From Thalassia testudinum (lineage: Eukaryota; Streptophyta; Magnoliopsida; Alismatales; Hydrocharitaceae): a DNA stretch of 64,000 bases. Positions 23,495-34,854 of the stretch are shown here, one piece after another (position 1 is the stretch's first letter; every line of letters starts with the position of its first letter). Below the pieces are notes generated by a model. It did not search any database. It saw only the letters and a program-made list of their open reading frames with translations, and was not told the origin of the DNA. The translations under genes were made by a program, and so were the position numbers. The DNA is taken from NCBI GenBank assembly GCA_037157565.1, contig JAZHRO010000003.1, forward strand, positions 40,623,001-40,687,000, in the 5' to 3' direction.

Positions 23495-24859
23495 CCCATG
23501 GCCAACCCAAATAATCAACAGAATCAATATTATGGTGGATATCCCAATTAGCCTATTTACCCAGCGTGCCAATAATTACTAGGTTTCAATCAAAACTAGG
23601 CTTCCCGTCCTCCTCCTAGAAACAACCACACTGCAAATGCAATTACACTTAGGAACAGGAAAACTACTCATGATCCCTCGCTTGCTCAAGAAACCCAATT
23701 TGGAGAAAAGTAGATCAACTCTTCTCCCTCTTCCTCTAACATTGTTTAGGAACCTGCAACTGCAAAACAGGAAAATCCCATACCTTTCCTAAAAGCCCTT
23801 CACTCTTCACATAATAAGAAAAAGAAATCTGAGTCCACTAATAAGGAATTGATGGATCTTTTTGGGCTTGTTGAAATAAATATCCATGTCCTTGATGCCA
23901 TAAAATATATCCTTGCCTATGCCAAATTCTTAAAAGATTTATGTACCCCAGAAAGGCAGCCAAGAAAGTTAGGAAAGATGATTCTTCCAAAGACAGTAAG
24001 CTCAGTTGTGCAGAGCAAACTGCCTCTAAAAAGGGAAGATCCAAGTACCCCCCTAATTCAAGTGGTCATTAATGACACTTCATTTGAAAGCGCATTATTG
24101 GATCTCAGTGCCTCAATTAATCTCGTCCCCACTATTGTATTTATAGAATTCAAGATCGGTGATTTAAAGCCTATCAAGGTAACACTTCAATTAACTAGCC
24201 GATCTATAATTAAACCAAATGGGATTGTTGAGGATGTCATTGTTTGAGTTCAAAATTGTCTATTTGCTATAGAGTTTTTGGTCTTCGACACAGAGGTACC
24301 GGAAGCACTAAGAAATGCCCCCATATTTCTTGGAAGACCATTCTTAGTCACCTCCAAAGCAAACATCGATTATGATTCTAGAAAGATGAAAATCATGTGT
24401 GACGGTGAATCTATTACCTTAGATATTTTTCAAGCTTCTAGAAGTTTCCAAGAGCTAGATTTCTTTGATGACTCGGATTCTGAGATAGAAAATTTAGTGA
24501 AGGAAACAATGCAAATTTCACATATGGGTTCGTGCTTTGTAGTTACTATGATTCCTGAACAATCTTTTAATTTAAAACATCCTCACACCCTAACCACACC
24601 ATCAGCACCTAACTCTTCATCTAACAACTCTCTCACTTCACCCATGTACCACAAAGCAGAAATCATTTTGGAGCCAGGCCCCCAACTAGAGTTAAAACCT
24701 TTGTTCGACTCCCTTAATATGCTTTCCTTGGACCGAATAAAAGCATGCGCCTTATTATCAATTCTAGACTTACTGGGGCTCAAGAGGAAAACCTTCTCCA
24801 GGTTCTTAGTGAAAAAAGAAAAGCTATTGGTTGGACCCTTCCTGACCTTAAGGGAATAA
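23495..24859 (+). pseudogene. End of gag and aspartic protease remnant
   Basis: The frame continues gag of C after S2. First a Gln/Asn/Tyr-rich gag tail, then a Lys-rich linker (about 23800-24050), then the retroviral-type protease. The active-site loop reads LLDLSASINL (D at 24101) where Athila elements usually have DLGAS, so the Gly is Ser here. Further family marks are VTLQLTSRS, GIVEDVIV (stop at 24245) and IFLGRPFLVTSKANIDY (24317-24370). After the protease comes a Ser/Asn-rich stretch to a TAA at 24857. Several stops are present upstream (for example 23549 and 23711). The protease would cut the Gag-Pol polyprotein. Confidence 0.88.
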
Positions 24860-26725
24860 ATTCATCCTATTACATTGATAAAATATATCTTGGGAATGAC
24901 TCTCACCCCTCCCGCCAACCATAAAGGCACCTGAACCCTAACTTGCAGGAGCTCATAAAAAAGGAGATAATAAAGTGGCTGGATGCTAATATCATTTACC
25001 CATTTCTGACAGCTCTTGGGTTTATCCCACGCAGGTAGTGCCTAAAAAAGTCAGACTAACAATTGTCACAAATGAACATGGGGAAAATATAGCACTTGGA
25101 CCGCTTCTTGGCTTGTGTGCATTGATTATCGCAAATTGAACACCTACACAAGAAGGACCATTTTCTGCTCCCATTTATTAATCACATCCTGGAGTGATTA
25201 GCCATACATGATTATTACTACTTTCTCGATGGTTATTCCAGCTATAACTAAGTTGCAGTCAATCTTGAGGAACAAGAAAAAGCTACTTTCACCTGCCCCT
25301 TCGGAATCTTCGCCTTCTAGAGAATGCCCTTCAATTTGTGCAACACACTTGCTACTTTTCAAAGGTGTATGCTTGTAATTTTTTTTGACCTGGTAGGTGA
25401 ATGTCTTGAATTTCTTATGGATGACTACTCTAGTTTTGTAGACTCCTTTGATTTATGTCTTAAAAATCTTGAAAGGATGCTCCAAATATGCATAGAAGTT
25501 AACTTGGCCATCAATTAGGAAACCAGTCAATTCATGCTCCAGAAAGGCATCGTCCTAGGCCATGTCATCACAAAAAAGGGAATTGTGGTAGATTGTGTAA
25601 AAATTGATGCTATCTCTAAACTCCCATCGCCCACTACTATAAAATAGATCCGGTCTTTCTTAGGGCATGTGGGTGTCTATCGCCATTTCATCAAAAATTT
25701 TTCCCAAATCTCCAAGCCCTTAAGTCATTTACTCAACAAAGACCAACCTTTCGACTTTACAGAACAATGCTTGGAGAGTTTCAATAGGTTGAAGAAAGAT
25801 GTCACAAAGGCACCAATTTTACAGGGACCTGACTAGAATTATTCCTTTGAATTAATGACTGATGCCTCTGATTTTGCTGTGGGGGCCATTCTAGGGCAAC
25901 ATATTGACAAGAAGCCCATTGTGATCTACTATGCCAGTAAAACCCTTGATGATGAACAATGGAATTACATGGTAACTGAAAAAGAACTTTTTTCCATCAT
26001 CTTTACCCTAACGAAATTCCGCTCATATCTGTTGGGGTCACATGTCACTGTTTATACCAACCACTTAGCACTTAAATATTTTCTGAATAAGAAAGATGCA
26101 AAACCTCACCTTATTTGTTGGATCCTACTACTCTAGGAATTTGACCTGGAAATCAAGGACAAGGCAGGGCAAAATGTAGTGGCTGACCATCTCTCTCATC
26201 TTATGACGAATGACATGTTGACCCCTCCAGATATTTTCCCTGACGAGATCACTTTACCTACCAACACCTCCCCAGGTTTGCACCCATTGCAAACTATTTA
26301 GAAATAGAATGAATCCCTTCTAATTGGCCAAAAATCAAACCTGATAAATTCCTTGCTGACATTAAACATTATTTCTAGGATGAGCCTGACCTTTTCTGCA
26401 TCTATGCTGATATAGTCATTAGACGGTGCATTCCTAACTCAGAATTTCATGATATTCTAACACACTATCACTTAATGGCCTGTGGCAGACATTTCTCGGG
26501 CAAGAAAATTGTAGCTAAAGTCCACACTTCTGGATTCTTTTGGCCTATCTTGCACAAAGATGCTCATTCTTTTGTTCGGTCCTTGTGCATTGCCAGAGCA
26601 TCGGCAACATGACTAAAAGGATATGATGCCCCTAAATCTGTTATTAGAGGTTGAAATTTTTGATGTATGGGGCATCGATTTCATGGGGCCATTCATCAGC
26701 TCTTTTGGGTATCTATACATATTAG
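24860..26725 (+). pseudogene. pol: pol remnant: reverse transcriptase, RNase H, start of integrase
   Basis: Frame changes relative to protease, with many stops. Reverse transcriptase marks: LDGYSSYN near 25225, FTCPFGIFAF, MPFNLCNTLATFQRCM (25324-25371) and the catalytic MDD (25417-25425; FMDD is usual, here LMDD). RNase H keeps its first Asp in MTDASDFAVGAILGQ (25855-25899). The linker DKAGQNVVADHLSHL (about 26158-26202) and a broken zinc finger follow. Integrase WGIDFMGPF (26668-26694) is intact but the frame ends 30 bases later at the insertion of G (target bases ATTAG at 26721-26725). Confidence 0.9.
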
Positions 26726-28089
26726 TGATCGCTTTTTTTGTGTAGTTTGTTAAATTAGGGTTTTAAGTTGTTGCAATGCACAAAAATAGATTTGCTTTTA
26801 AAATTTATAACCTAGATAGTGGGGTATCTAAAGTCGTCCAAGGAGGCAAAATTGATTGCTAAATCAAATCTCTTGCCTTAAAGGGGACTCAACTTTCATT
26901 TTGTTTTTATATATATGAATTTTTTTAGAGTTTTGAAATAACCAGATCACGAAAGTTTTGTTGAGAAAAGACTAACCCTAATAGCTAATACCTATGTGAC
27001 AAAAGTTGATTCTTTCTAAGCTCACCCTAGGCACGTGGAGGCCAAGGGTAATTAGAAAGAAAGAGTGTTTGTGCACTAGTAATAATGCGACAAAACAACA
27101 AAAGGAATTGCGGCAAACGCTATATTAAAAAGAAGGCAACTTTTAATTGAGAAAGAGTGTTTTACAAAAATCCTAGTAGAGGAATGCTTCTACTACTATA
27201 ATAAATATAACAAAAATAAAAGAAATAGAAATCCTCCTGCAATGATGGTGAAGAGGGGAAGCTCCTTGCTCCAAGCTCAGTGGCTCCTAGGCTTGAAAAG
27301 GGCTCCTCCTTCTCCTTCCTAGATGTCCTCCAAAGGCAAACCCTAGATGGGAATGCCTTCTCCTTCAGAGAGTGGGTGGCTCCCACTCCAAGAACACCTC
27401 CTGAAGGTGGCGTGAACCACCTTTATTTCCCCTCCAAGGGTGGTAGTATACCACCCTCAAATACTCCTCTTCCTAAGGTAGGTGTGTGCCCTAGGTATCC
27501 TCCATTGCCTGGCTTCCTCCATTGGCTGGTGTGGGCTCAAGAGAGAAGAGAAGAGGGGAAGGCACCAAGGGGACAGAGTATCCCCTTAATCTCATTCTTC
27601 TTCTTCTCTTGACCATCTATGTAGGTGGAAATATGGCAAGAAAAAAATGTAAGCAAGGTTGGATTTTAATGTTGGTCATAGTGGGTTTTAAAGGAGTAGG
27701 AGGGGGTAGAGTTAGTTATAAGATGGGCGGCTATGCTCGGTGCTAGATGGTGGTTATAGGATCCTAGGGCTACGGTTGTTGGCACCAAAATGGAAGGGCA
27801 CTTGGTGGTTGGCGCCAACCCTAAGTGGTAGATGGGGTTAAGGGTTTGGTTAGGTGTGTTGTATGGTGGAGATGGAGTTATAAGGTGATGGTTATGAGAT
27901 GAGGGGCTAGGGTTATTTGCATGGACTTGAGGGATGTGTGTAGGTATGGTTAAAGGAGAGTTGGTGCCAACTTTAGTGTGGTTAAAGGGGTAGGGTTGGC
28001 ATGGACATAAGAGAAGGCTAGGGTGGCATTTTATGGTGGTGGTTATGGGATTAAGGTTTGATATAGGTGATGCGAAAATAGATGGATGT
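26726..28089 (-). repeat. 3' LTR of element G, end part
   Basis: Homologous to 17182-17833 and to 12640-12900 of LTR C on the opposite strand. The end (GCGATCA on the - strand) meets integrase sequence of C at 26725. The U5 motif (complement of GTCGTCCAAGGAGGCAAAA, 26833-26851) lies about 110 nt from the end. The other end at 28089 meets LTR end sequence of E. Confidence 0.87.
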
Positions 28090-29492
28090 TGAAAGGGCAC
28101 TCTTCGTTTTCATTGAAAACTTTAACATAAAATGATGTGTCATTGTATTTAATCACGTGACAGAAAATCTCGTTTCAAAACATATTAATTTTCAGAATCT
28201 AACCATGAATAGTTAGGTCGTCTCCACAGGGAGGAATTAGCCTATTTAAACTAGTGCGTTGTGCTTCGTTTATTCGGGAATCTCAATGTGTATGCATACT
28301 AACTGGTGCACGTGTTTTCAATATGATTTCTTGCTTTAAATAATTAATGAAGAATACAAGGGTGCATATGAAAAATCACCACTATATAATATCATGTAAA
28401 GTAATGATCTTGATAGTGGTAAACACCGTACATACTAATTTCTCGAATATAGCTTGTTCACCATAATATATAAGACATGCATTAAATCATTCATGAGATA
28501 TATGCATATGCAAGAAATTTGATTAAATAGAAGGATGGCTACGCAAATTCACCTCAATAATTTAATTCATTAAATAAATGAATAGCTGTCCTCCACAATG
28601 GCACGATTGGTAATTTTTAATGCGAAGGAAAATAGAGTGTTTTCCTTCTCTCTTCTCTGCACGCATGAAGGAGGAATCTGCTGCCGGCCTGTGAGCGATG
28701 GAGGCACGGTGGAGGATGGGCGTCGTAACGGAGGTGGCGTGGCGGCCGGTGGTGGACTGCGGCAGCCGGACGATGGAGGTGCGTTGCCGGCGTTTGGTTC
28801 TACCGCACGGTGTGCGTGCAGCCTGTGGCGTGCCTGCGGCTGTGCGCTTGCCCGCAGGTGTGTTGTGGCGCTATGCAATCTGAGGCTTGGCCTAAGGTGT
28901 GAGGTGGGGTGCGTGCTAGGGGCGTGGGCATGGCTACTGTAGTGGGTTCTTCTTGCGTGCTGCTACTGGAAGAACAAGGAAGATGAAGAAGACAAGAGGT
29001 GCGGTCTATAGAGGGCGTGTCCTTGTGCGCTACTACTGGAACGCTACACAGCGCACACTTTGGAGGTGGGTGCAGTGCGCTTTTGCTAGCCGTGGGAGAG
29101 CGTTGGAGAGGGGTACTGAAGGGGTGCGGGCGCCTGCAGAGGACGCGCAAGGCAGGTGTAGGAGTGGAGATGGCGCTGGAGCAGGCGCGCCTGTAGCAGT
29201 GCACCTTTGGGGGTGAGGTGCAATCCCTGTGGTGAAGGGCGCTGGAGGGGGCACGCCAGCAGGCAGTGATGGTGCTGGAGAGGGGTGGTACGCCTGCGGT
29301 GGAAGGGCGATGGAAGGTGAAGCACGTGGTGGAAGCTAGTAGGGCGATTGTATTGCACCGGGAGTGAGTGGAAGGCCTTGGCTGTGGCCAATGCAAGGGC
29401 ATTCACCATGCAAACCTTCTCCACAGTGCATACTCTCTCCACCGTGGCAAGGAAGGATATCCCCCCAGTGGGAGGAAGAACCCGAAGATGAT
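28090..29492 (-). repeat. 3' LTR of element E, end part
   Basis: Matches LTR E1 (39615-41010) throughout, including the U5 motif CCTCCCTGTGGAGACGACC (complement of 28216-28234) and a GC-rich stretch (about 28650-29350). Ends at 28090. Bases 29477-29492 are one copy of the L1 target duplication. Confidence 0.9.
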
Positions 29493-29578
29493 TTTTTTTT
29501 TTTTTTTTGAAAGAAAGGAATGCTATCGAATCACCGATAGCAAACCAGGAGAGCTATTATTGATAATAAAAAAATAAT

Positions 29579-32500
29579 TTACAAGTTCGACTCCCAGTAC
29601 TGTATGAGCCTCCAGCAAAAATTTACAATGTTTTCCACATGAGCTGGGGTCTCCTGAAAAACACACTCATTTCTAGCCCTCCATACCGCCCACAGAACCT
29701 CCACCATATGTATATAAGGCTTATTCCCATCTACTAGACAGCTCAACAAATTTCCCCAGGTGGGTAAGGACTCATTGCATACTCTCCTCCAAACTTAATC
29801 AGTGATAGCACATGAAGAGAAGATATGATCTGTAGAATCATTATGCAACCCACACAAATAACAAAACTGGGGTGGGGTCCCCATCCTTCTGTGCCTCAGA
29901 TCTCCAGTAATCAAACCATCCCTCCTACACAGCCATAAGAAAATTTGTAACTTTAATGGTATTTTTAACTTCCAAAGCTTTTTCCCCATTTCTTCATCTT
30001 CCGCCATCCTGGAGGACATTATCAATTTGTCATAGGCAGCCGCAGTAGAAAAATTACCTTCCCATTTGTATGTATCATATTCATGAGGCATGGGTTTGAA
30101 AGCAACAAGCTCTTGCTTGAGACGTTCATTCTCTACGCGTGTTCTTGTTTCATGATTATTCCTCCCACCAATATGTAACAGGCACTGCTCCGAATCCACA
30201 TCCCAATAATCAGCTACCACTGCATTTTTATTTGCTACAGTAGCATAAGCAAGGGGGAACCTATCTTTAAGCGTCCCTCCGTGCACCCAATTCTCCAGCC
30301 AAAACTTAAAGCTTTTTCCATCACCTAAAATAGATTTGAAAAAGTTCCAATTTTCCTTCAAGGCACGCACCATAGAAAGCCAAAACGGGGATGGTTTACG
30401 TGGGTTAAGACAATTTATCTCATCATTGGTACTCCCATAACTGTCCTGAATAATTTCTGTCCAAGTTTTTTTTTCCCCCTGCAGTAACCGAACAGCCCAT
30501 TTCAACAGTAAAGCTTCATTGAATTCCTTAAGGGATCTGACACCCATGCCTCCCAGCTTCTTTGGTTTGCAAATTAACTCCCATTTTAAGGGTTGAAAGA
30601 AAGCCCCTTTATGGGAGGCCCCTTTCCAAAAGAATCTTTTCCGCATCACCTCCAGCTTTTTCCAAATAGAATTTGGAGCTCTCAGGATAGAGAAGAAGAA
30701 AACAGGAATCGATGTGACAACAGAATTCAGTAATATATACCTCCCCCCTTTTGATAGGTATCTACTGCTCCAGCCCTCCAATTTTGTAGCTATCTTTTCA
30801 AAGAGGAAAGACCAATTTGCTTTCTTCAGCTTAGAACATTTCAAAGGCAGACCCAGATATTTAATCAGTAGTGGCACCACAGGTGTACCAAGAGTGGCAG
30901 AGATCTCATTCTGTAAACCATCATTCATCCCAAAACAGACCAGGGAAGATTTACTTCCATTCAATCTGAGCCCAGAAACCTCTCCAAACAATTTAACCAT
31001 ATGTAACAAAGCCTGCGCTTCCCTCTTCCCCCCTTCTACAAGAAAAGCAGTATCATCAGCATACTGAAGTATAGGAGCTAGAGCCCTATGATTAGACATT
31101 GAATACCCCCTTATAAAACCATCCACAGCCAATTTGCAGGCAAACCTAGCCAAAGTATCCACCGCAAGATTAAAAATTAGAGGGGCAATAGGACAACCTT
31201 GCCCTTCTCCACATTGGGGCTGAATCCAAGAACGGCACGGTTTACCATTTATCAATGGGGAAAAAGAGGCTGTCGTAATGCATCACTTCACCCATTGAAT
31301 CAATAAGGGTGGAAATTTCCTCCTTTTAAGGATCTCCCACAAGTATGACCAGCAGATAGAATCATAGGCTTTTGAGAAGTCTACTTTCCATAAGAAAGCC
31401 TTTGATTTTCTCCTTTGCCACCCCATTACAATTTCCTACGCCACAATGAATGACTCTTGTAACGATCTCCCAGGAAGAAAAGTTGATTGAACAGGCATAA
31501 TCAAATCCTTTAAAACCTCCCGCAATCTGTTAGCAATAACCTTACTAATAATAAGGTAGATGGAATTTGATAACGCAATGGGTCTGTAATCAGAAAAACT
31601 TTCTGCACTTGATTTCTTGGGCAACAAAAATAGGTAGGATTTGTTCAGCCTCTCAAAACTAGAGTTACCCACTTCAAACTCATGGATGACCTTCATTACA
31701 TCCACCTTAACAACATTCCATAACTCTCTGTAGAAAAGCACTTGAACACCATCTGGACCTGGAGCCCCTTCATTATTTAAATCTTTAATGGCCTTTAGCA
31801 CTTCATGTTCAGAAATAGGGGTCACAAGCATGCCACTCTGTTCATTATTTACACAAGGGAAATCCATTGCTGCCATCCTCCATGAACCTCTTGGAGTTGC
31901 CTTGGAAGCTTCTTTAAAAAATTTTGTTGCTTCAGATCTGATCTCCTTAACCGAGGTAATATTTCTTTCTTCAACTTTAATAGATGAAATAAGGTTGAAT
32001 CTCCTTCTAGCACTGGCCGCAAGATGGAAAAATTTTGTGTTCGCATCACCCTCTTTATGCCAAAGCTGTCTGGATTTTTCCCGCCAATCCATTTCAATTT
32101 TCAGGTCTTCATCCCTCACAATTGCTTGCATTTGCTGCCTCAATTGCTGCTCCTGTTGGTCCAAATTCATCCTGCACTCTTTCATATCTAAATCCCTGAT
32201 GACTGTCAAGGCTTCCTTCCACTTCTGGTCTCTAATCAGGTTCACAGCCTGGCCATATTCTTTCAACATTTCACGCAGACCAACCAATTTTGCAGCCAAC
32301 TACTGTGTGGCAGTGCCTTGAACATCCTTGCTCTGCCACCACTGAGAAACCATTTGCACAAAGCCTTCTTCCCTAAACCAAGATCTCTTGAGTTTGAAAT
32401 ATGACCCCATGTCTGCATTCACCCCACTGTCCCAAACCAAAGGCGTGTGGTCAGAGAACGGCCTATCAAGGCTCAAAACAGCTGATAACTGAAAACTCTC

Positions 32501-33115
32501 TAACAAACTAGGACTGCCAAAGAACCTATCCAATTTGGAAATCTGTCCACTTCCATTCCTCCAACTATATTCCACACCACTGATGGGAAATTCAGTCAAG
32601 CCCATGTTCTGCACAGCCAATTGGAAGCCTGTTGAAGAACTGTCCATTCTCCCATCCGGATTGTCATCACCAGAAAGATAACAATTGAAATCACCCCCTA
32701 ACAGCCATGAAGTCTCTTGCACTCTTTGATGCATTGCATAAAGTTCCTCCCACAAGCCAACCCTCTCTGCTGCCACACAAGGACCATAAATACATGATAT
32801 AAACCATTCCATATCACCTTGGGGAGATTGACACGTGTAGGAAATTAAGAACCTATCATGAAAAATCTCAGTTACTGAAATGGCAGACTTTCTCCACCAA
32901 AAAGCCATACAAACAGACTGACCAACAGCACCCTTAGCCACAATATCACTATGGCCAGACTGTTTGAAACAGTCCCATTCTTGACCATTCTCCCTCTCCA
33001 AGTGAGTCTCTTATAAAAGGGCACAGTCTATCTCCCACTCAGAGAGATATCTACAAAGAGAAGCCCTTCTTTGCTTGTTGCGTAGCCCACGCACATTCCA
33101 CAACAAAACTCTCAT
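29579..33115 (-). pseudogene. LINE ORF2: endonuclease, reverse transcriptase, zf-RVT
   Basis: One frame of 1,178 codons plus stop runs from ATG 33115 (MRVLLWNVRGL, the usual start of the endonuclease) to TAA 29579, without a frameshift. In-frame stops lie at 33011, 32300, 31436, 31283 and 29795. The endonuclease nicks target DNA; its marks are LLGGDFNCYLSG and PFSDHTPLVW. Reverse transcriptase marks are GPDGVQVLFYRELW, LPKKSSAESFSDYRPIAL, VDFSKAYDSICW, GCPIAPLIFNLAVDTLAR and the catalytic YADD (YADDTAFLVEGG, near 31050-31085). A zf-RVT-like end (CYLCG ... STDHIFSSC) follows. The stops are few for a LINE, so insertion was fairly recent, or only one copy was ever active. Confidence 0.95.
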
Positions 33116-33297
33116 TTCTCACTTGAAAGATCCCCATTGACCTTGCAACCCACATATTCTACCATAATAGATTTAGCAATATCTTGCTCCACAATAGGAT
33201 GCTCCTTTCTTCTCCTTCGCAGCACATATGGAGATCTGCCCACGCCTCTCTTTTGTTTGGACCCACAGCCATACTACAAATCAGTTGGAGTAGCAAA

Positions 33298-34398
33298 CTA
33301 TAACTGGCTCTGCTCTTTAAGCCTCAACTCCCTTTCTAAATTGCCCAATTCCACACTGCAATTCATCTTAGACTCTGCCAAATCAGTCTCAGTAACCTCT
33401 AAACAATCACCCTCTTTGACTATCAGAGCTAATCTATTTTCAGCAGGTGTTGCAGCATCTTCCATCAGGTCCTTCTCAGCCATAATACAATGGCAGTCCT
33501 TCCTCTTTTTGGGATCAGGAACCTCAACTGCAGGAGGACTCAGGTGCTGCATCTGGTTTGGTTCTTTAAGCCTCAACTCCCTTTCTATACTTCCCAACTC
33601 CATACCGCAGATCATCTCAGAATTTGCCACTTCATTCTCAGCAACCTCCAGACAGTCACCCTCTTTGCCTATCAACACTGATCTAATTTCAGCAGGTGTT
33701 GCAACATCTTCCGTCTGATCCTTCTCAGCCATAGCACAATGGCACTCCTTCCTCTTTGTGAGATCAGGAGCCACAGCTGCAAGGTTGCATCCTTAAAGCC
33801 TCAACTCCCTTTCTAAAGTGCCCAATTCCACACTACAGTTCATCTCAGATTCTGCCAAAACAGTCTCAGAAACCCCTAAACAATCACCCTCTTTGACTAT
33901 CAGAGCTAATCTATTTTTAGCAGGTGCTGCAACATCTTCCATCTGGTCCTTCTTAGTCATAACACAGTGGCAGTCCTTCCTCTTTTTGGGCTCAGGAACC
34001 TCAACTGCAGGAGGACTCAGGTGCTGCATCTAGCTTGGTTCTTTAAGCCTCAACTCCCTTTCTGTACTGCCCAACTCCATACTACAGATCATCTTAGAAT
34101 TTACAACTTCAGTCTCAGCAACCTCCAGACAGTCACCCTCTTTGCCTATCAACACTGATCTATTTTCAGCAGGTGTTGCAACATCTTCCATCTGATCCTT
34201 CTCAACCATAGCACAGTGGCACTCCTTCCTCTTTGTGAGATCAGAAGCCTCAGCTGCAGGGTTGCATCCACAGCTGTCACATTGTTTGCTCACCTCATTT
34301 TTTATTCCAGACATTGGTTTCTCCTTAGGAGAATTATCTTGACAGCAATCAACCTGCCCAATAATAGCTAACCTAACAAGCCAAGAGGTGCCCCCAAT
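33298..34398 (-). pseudogene. LINE ORF1, C-terminal part with four repeats
   Basis: One frame from the truncated 5' end (34398) to a stop at 33298, with stops at 34030 and 33793. It starts GTSWLVRLAIIGQVDC, then the Cys-bearing word CDSCGCNP, then four repeats of 83 or 76 residues. Each repeat carries KRKDCHC or KRKECHC, EKDQMED, TPAENR, KEGDCLEV and LERELRL. The usual RNA-binding head of plant LINE ORF1 (DUF4283, CCHC knuckle) is not in this truncated copy. The gap to the ATG of ORF2 is 182 bases. ORF1 proteins normally coat LINE RNA; the role of these repeats is unknown to me. Confidence 0.8.
33321..34275 (-). repeat. Higher-order tandem repeat (249+228 bp)x2 in LINE ORF1
   Basis: The word GCCTCAACTCCCTTTCT starts units at 33321, 33570, 33798 and 34047, spacings 249, 228 and 249. 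Units 1 and 3 are nearly identical, as are units 2 and 4, while 1 and 2 are clearly more diverged. So an old duplication made two types and a later 477-bp duplication doubled the pair. Both unit lengths are multiples of three, which keeps the frame. Confidence 0.92.
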
Positions 34399-34414
34399 AG
34401 AACCCGAAGATGAT

Positions 34415-34815
34415 GCCCTCCTCTCCTGTGCAAATCCCCTCTTAACTCCTCTCCCCTGTGCCAATCAAGGGATTTTCAAATCCCTTCCTAATTTTAGCCG
34501 ATGCTTGTTGGGTTCTATTCACCGTAGGTGGAGATATTTGTGGGGGGAAAATATCTTTCCACCCCGCTGTTCTTTTCCACATTTGATCCTCCTCCCTCTT
34601 CTTCCCGATTATTAGAGTAGATTAATTGGAGAAGATGAGTGCACTGTTGCGGGACCCTGCAAGGAATATAATTACATAATAAGCAATAGAAGAAATGTAA
34701 ACTTAAATATTGACACATGCAATCATTTAAGGAACAAATGTGACTATTAACCAACATAAATTGTTAGAATTGAATTACTTAGGTGTAATAATAGCCCATT
34801 AAAATGGACTCATCA
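34415..34815 (-). repeat. 3' LTR of element E, start part
   Basis: Starts TGATGAGTCCATTTTAATGG on the - strand directly after the polypurine tract, matching the start of LTR E1 at 41406. The terminal inverted repeat (AGTCCATT/AATGGACT in E1) has one mismatch here. Cut at 34414 by L1. Confidence 0.9.
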
Positions 34816-34854
34816 AATACCCCCATGCCTAAGATTTGATAGTCCCTAGCAAAA
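34816..34854 (-). other. Pre-PPT hairpin and 3' polypurine tract of E
   Basis: On the - strand: TTTGCTAG-GGA-CTATCAAA (one mismatch in the stem), then TCTTAGGCATGGGGGTATT and the LTR start. Same arrangement as in A1, D, F and G. Confidence 0.85.

Larger units (their letters stand above)
11195..26725 (+). mobile_element. Element C: Athila-like retrotransposon, split by S1 and S2 and cut by G
   Basis: 5' LTR in two parts (11195-12904 and 17182-17833), primer site, leader, gag, protease, reverse transcriptase, RNase H and the start of integrase, all on the + strand. It inserted in gag of B and is itself interrupted at 26726, inside the integrase core, by the 3' LTR of element G on the other strand. 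The 3' part of C must lie beyond the right edge of the window. Confidence 0.88.
29493..34398 (-). mobile_element. LINE L1: 5'-truncated L1-type retrotransposon
   Basis: Flanked by a perfect 16-bp target duplication, AGAACCCGAAGATGAT (29477-29492 and 34399-34414). A run of T on the + strand at the left end (from 29492) is the poly(A) tail, so it reads right to left. Length is about 4.9 kb. It holds the C-terminal part of ORF1 and a full-length ORF2. The 5' end is truncated inside ORF1, as usual when reverse transcription stops early. It sits in the 3' LTR of element E. Confidence 0.95.

Noticed and set aside
33321..34275. CRISPR-like array
   Set aside because: Units of 228-249 bp are in-frame coding repeats of a LINE; no short direct repeats with unique spacers exist anywhere in the window.
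34030..34464. A 144-codon frame that seems to start ORF1 of the LINE
   Set aside because: Its first 20 or so codons are LTR E sequence left of the target duplication; only the part from 34398 downward is LINE.
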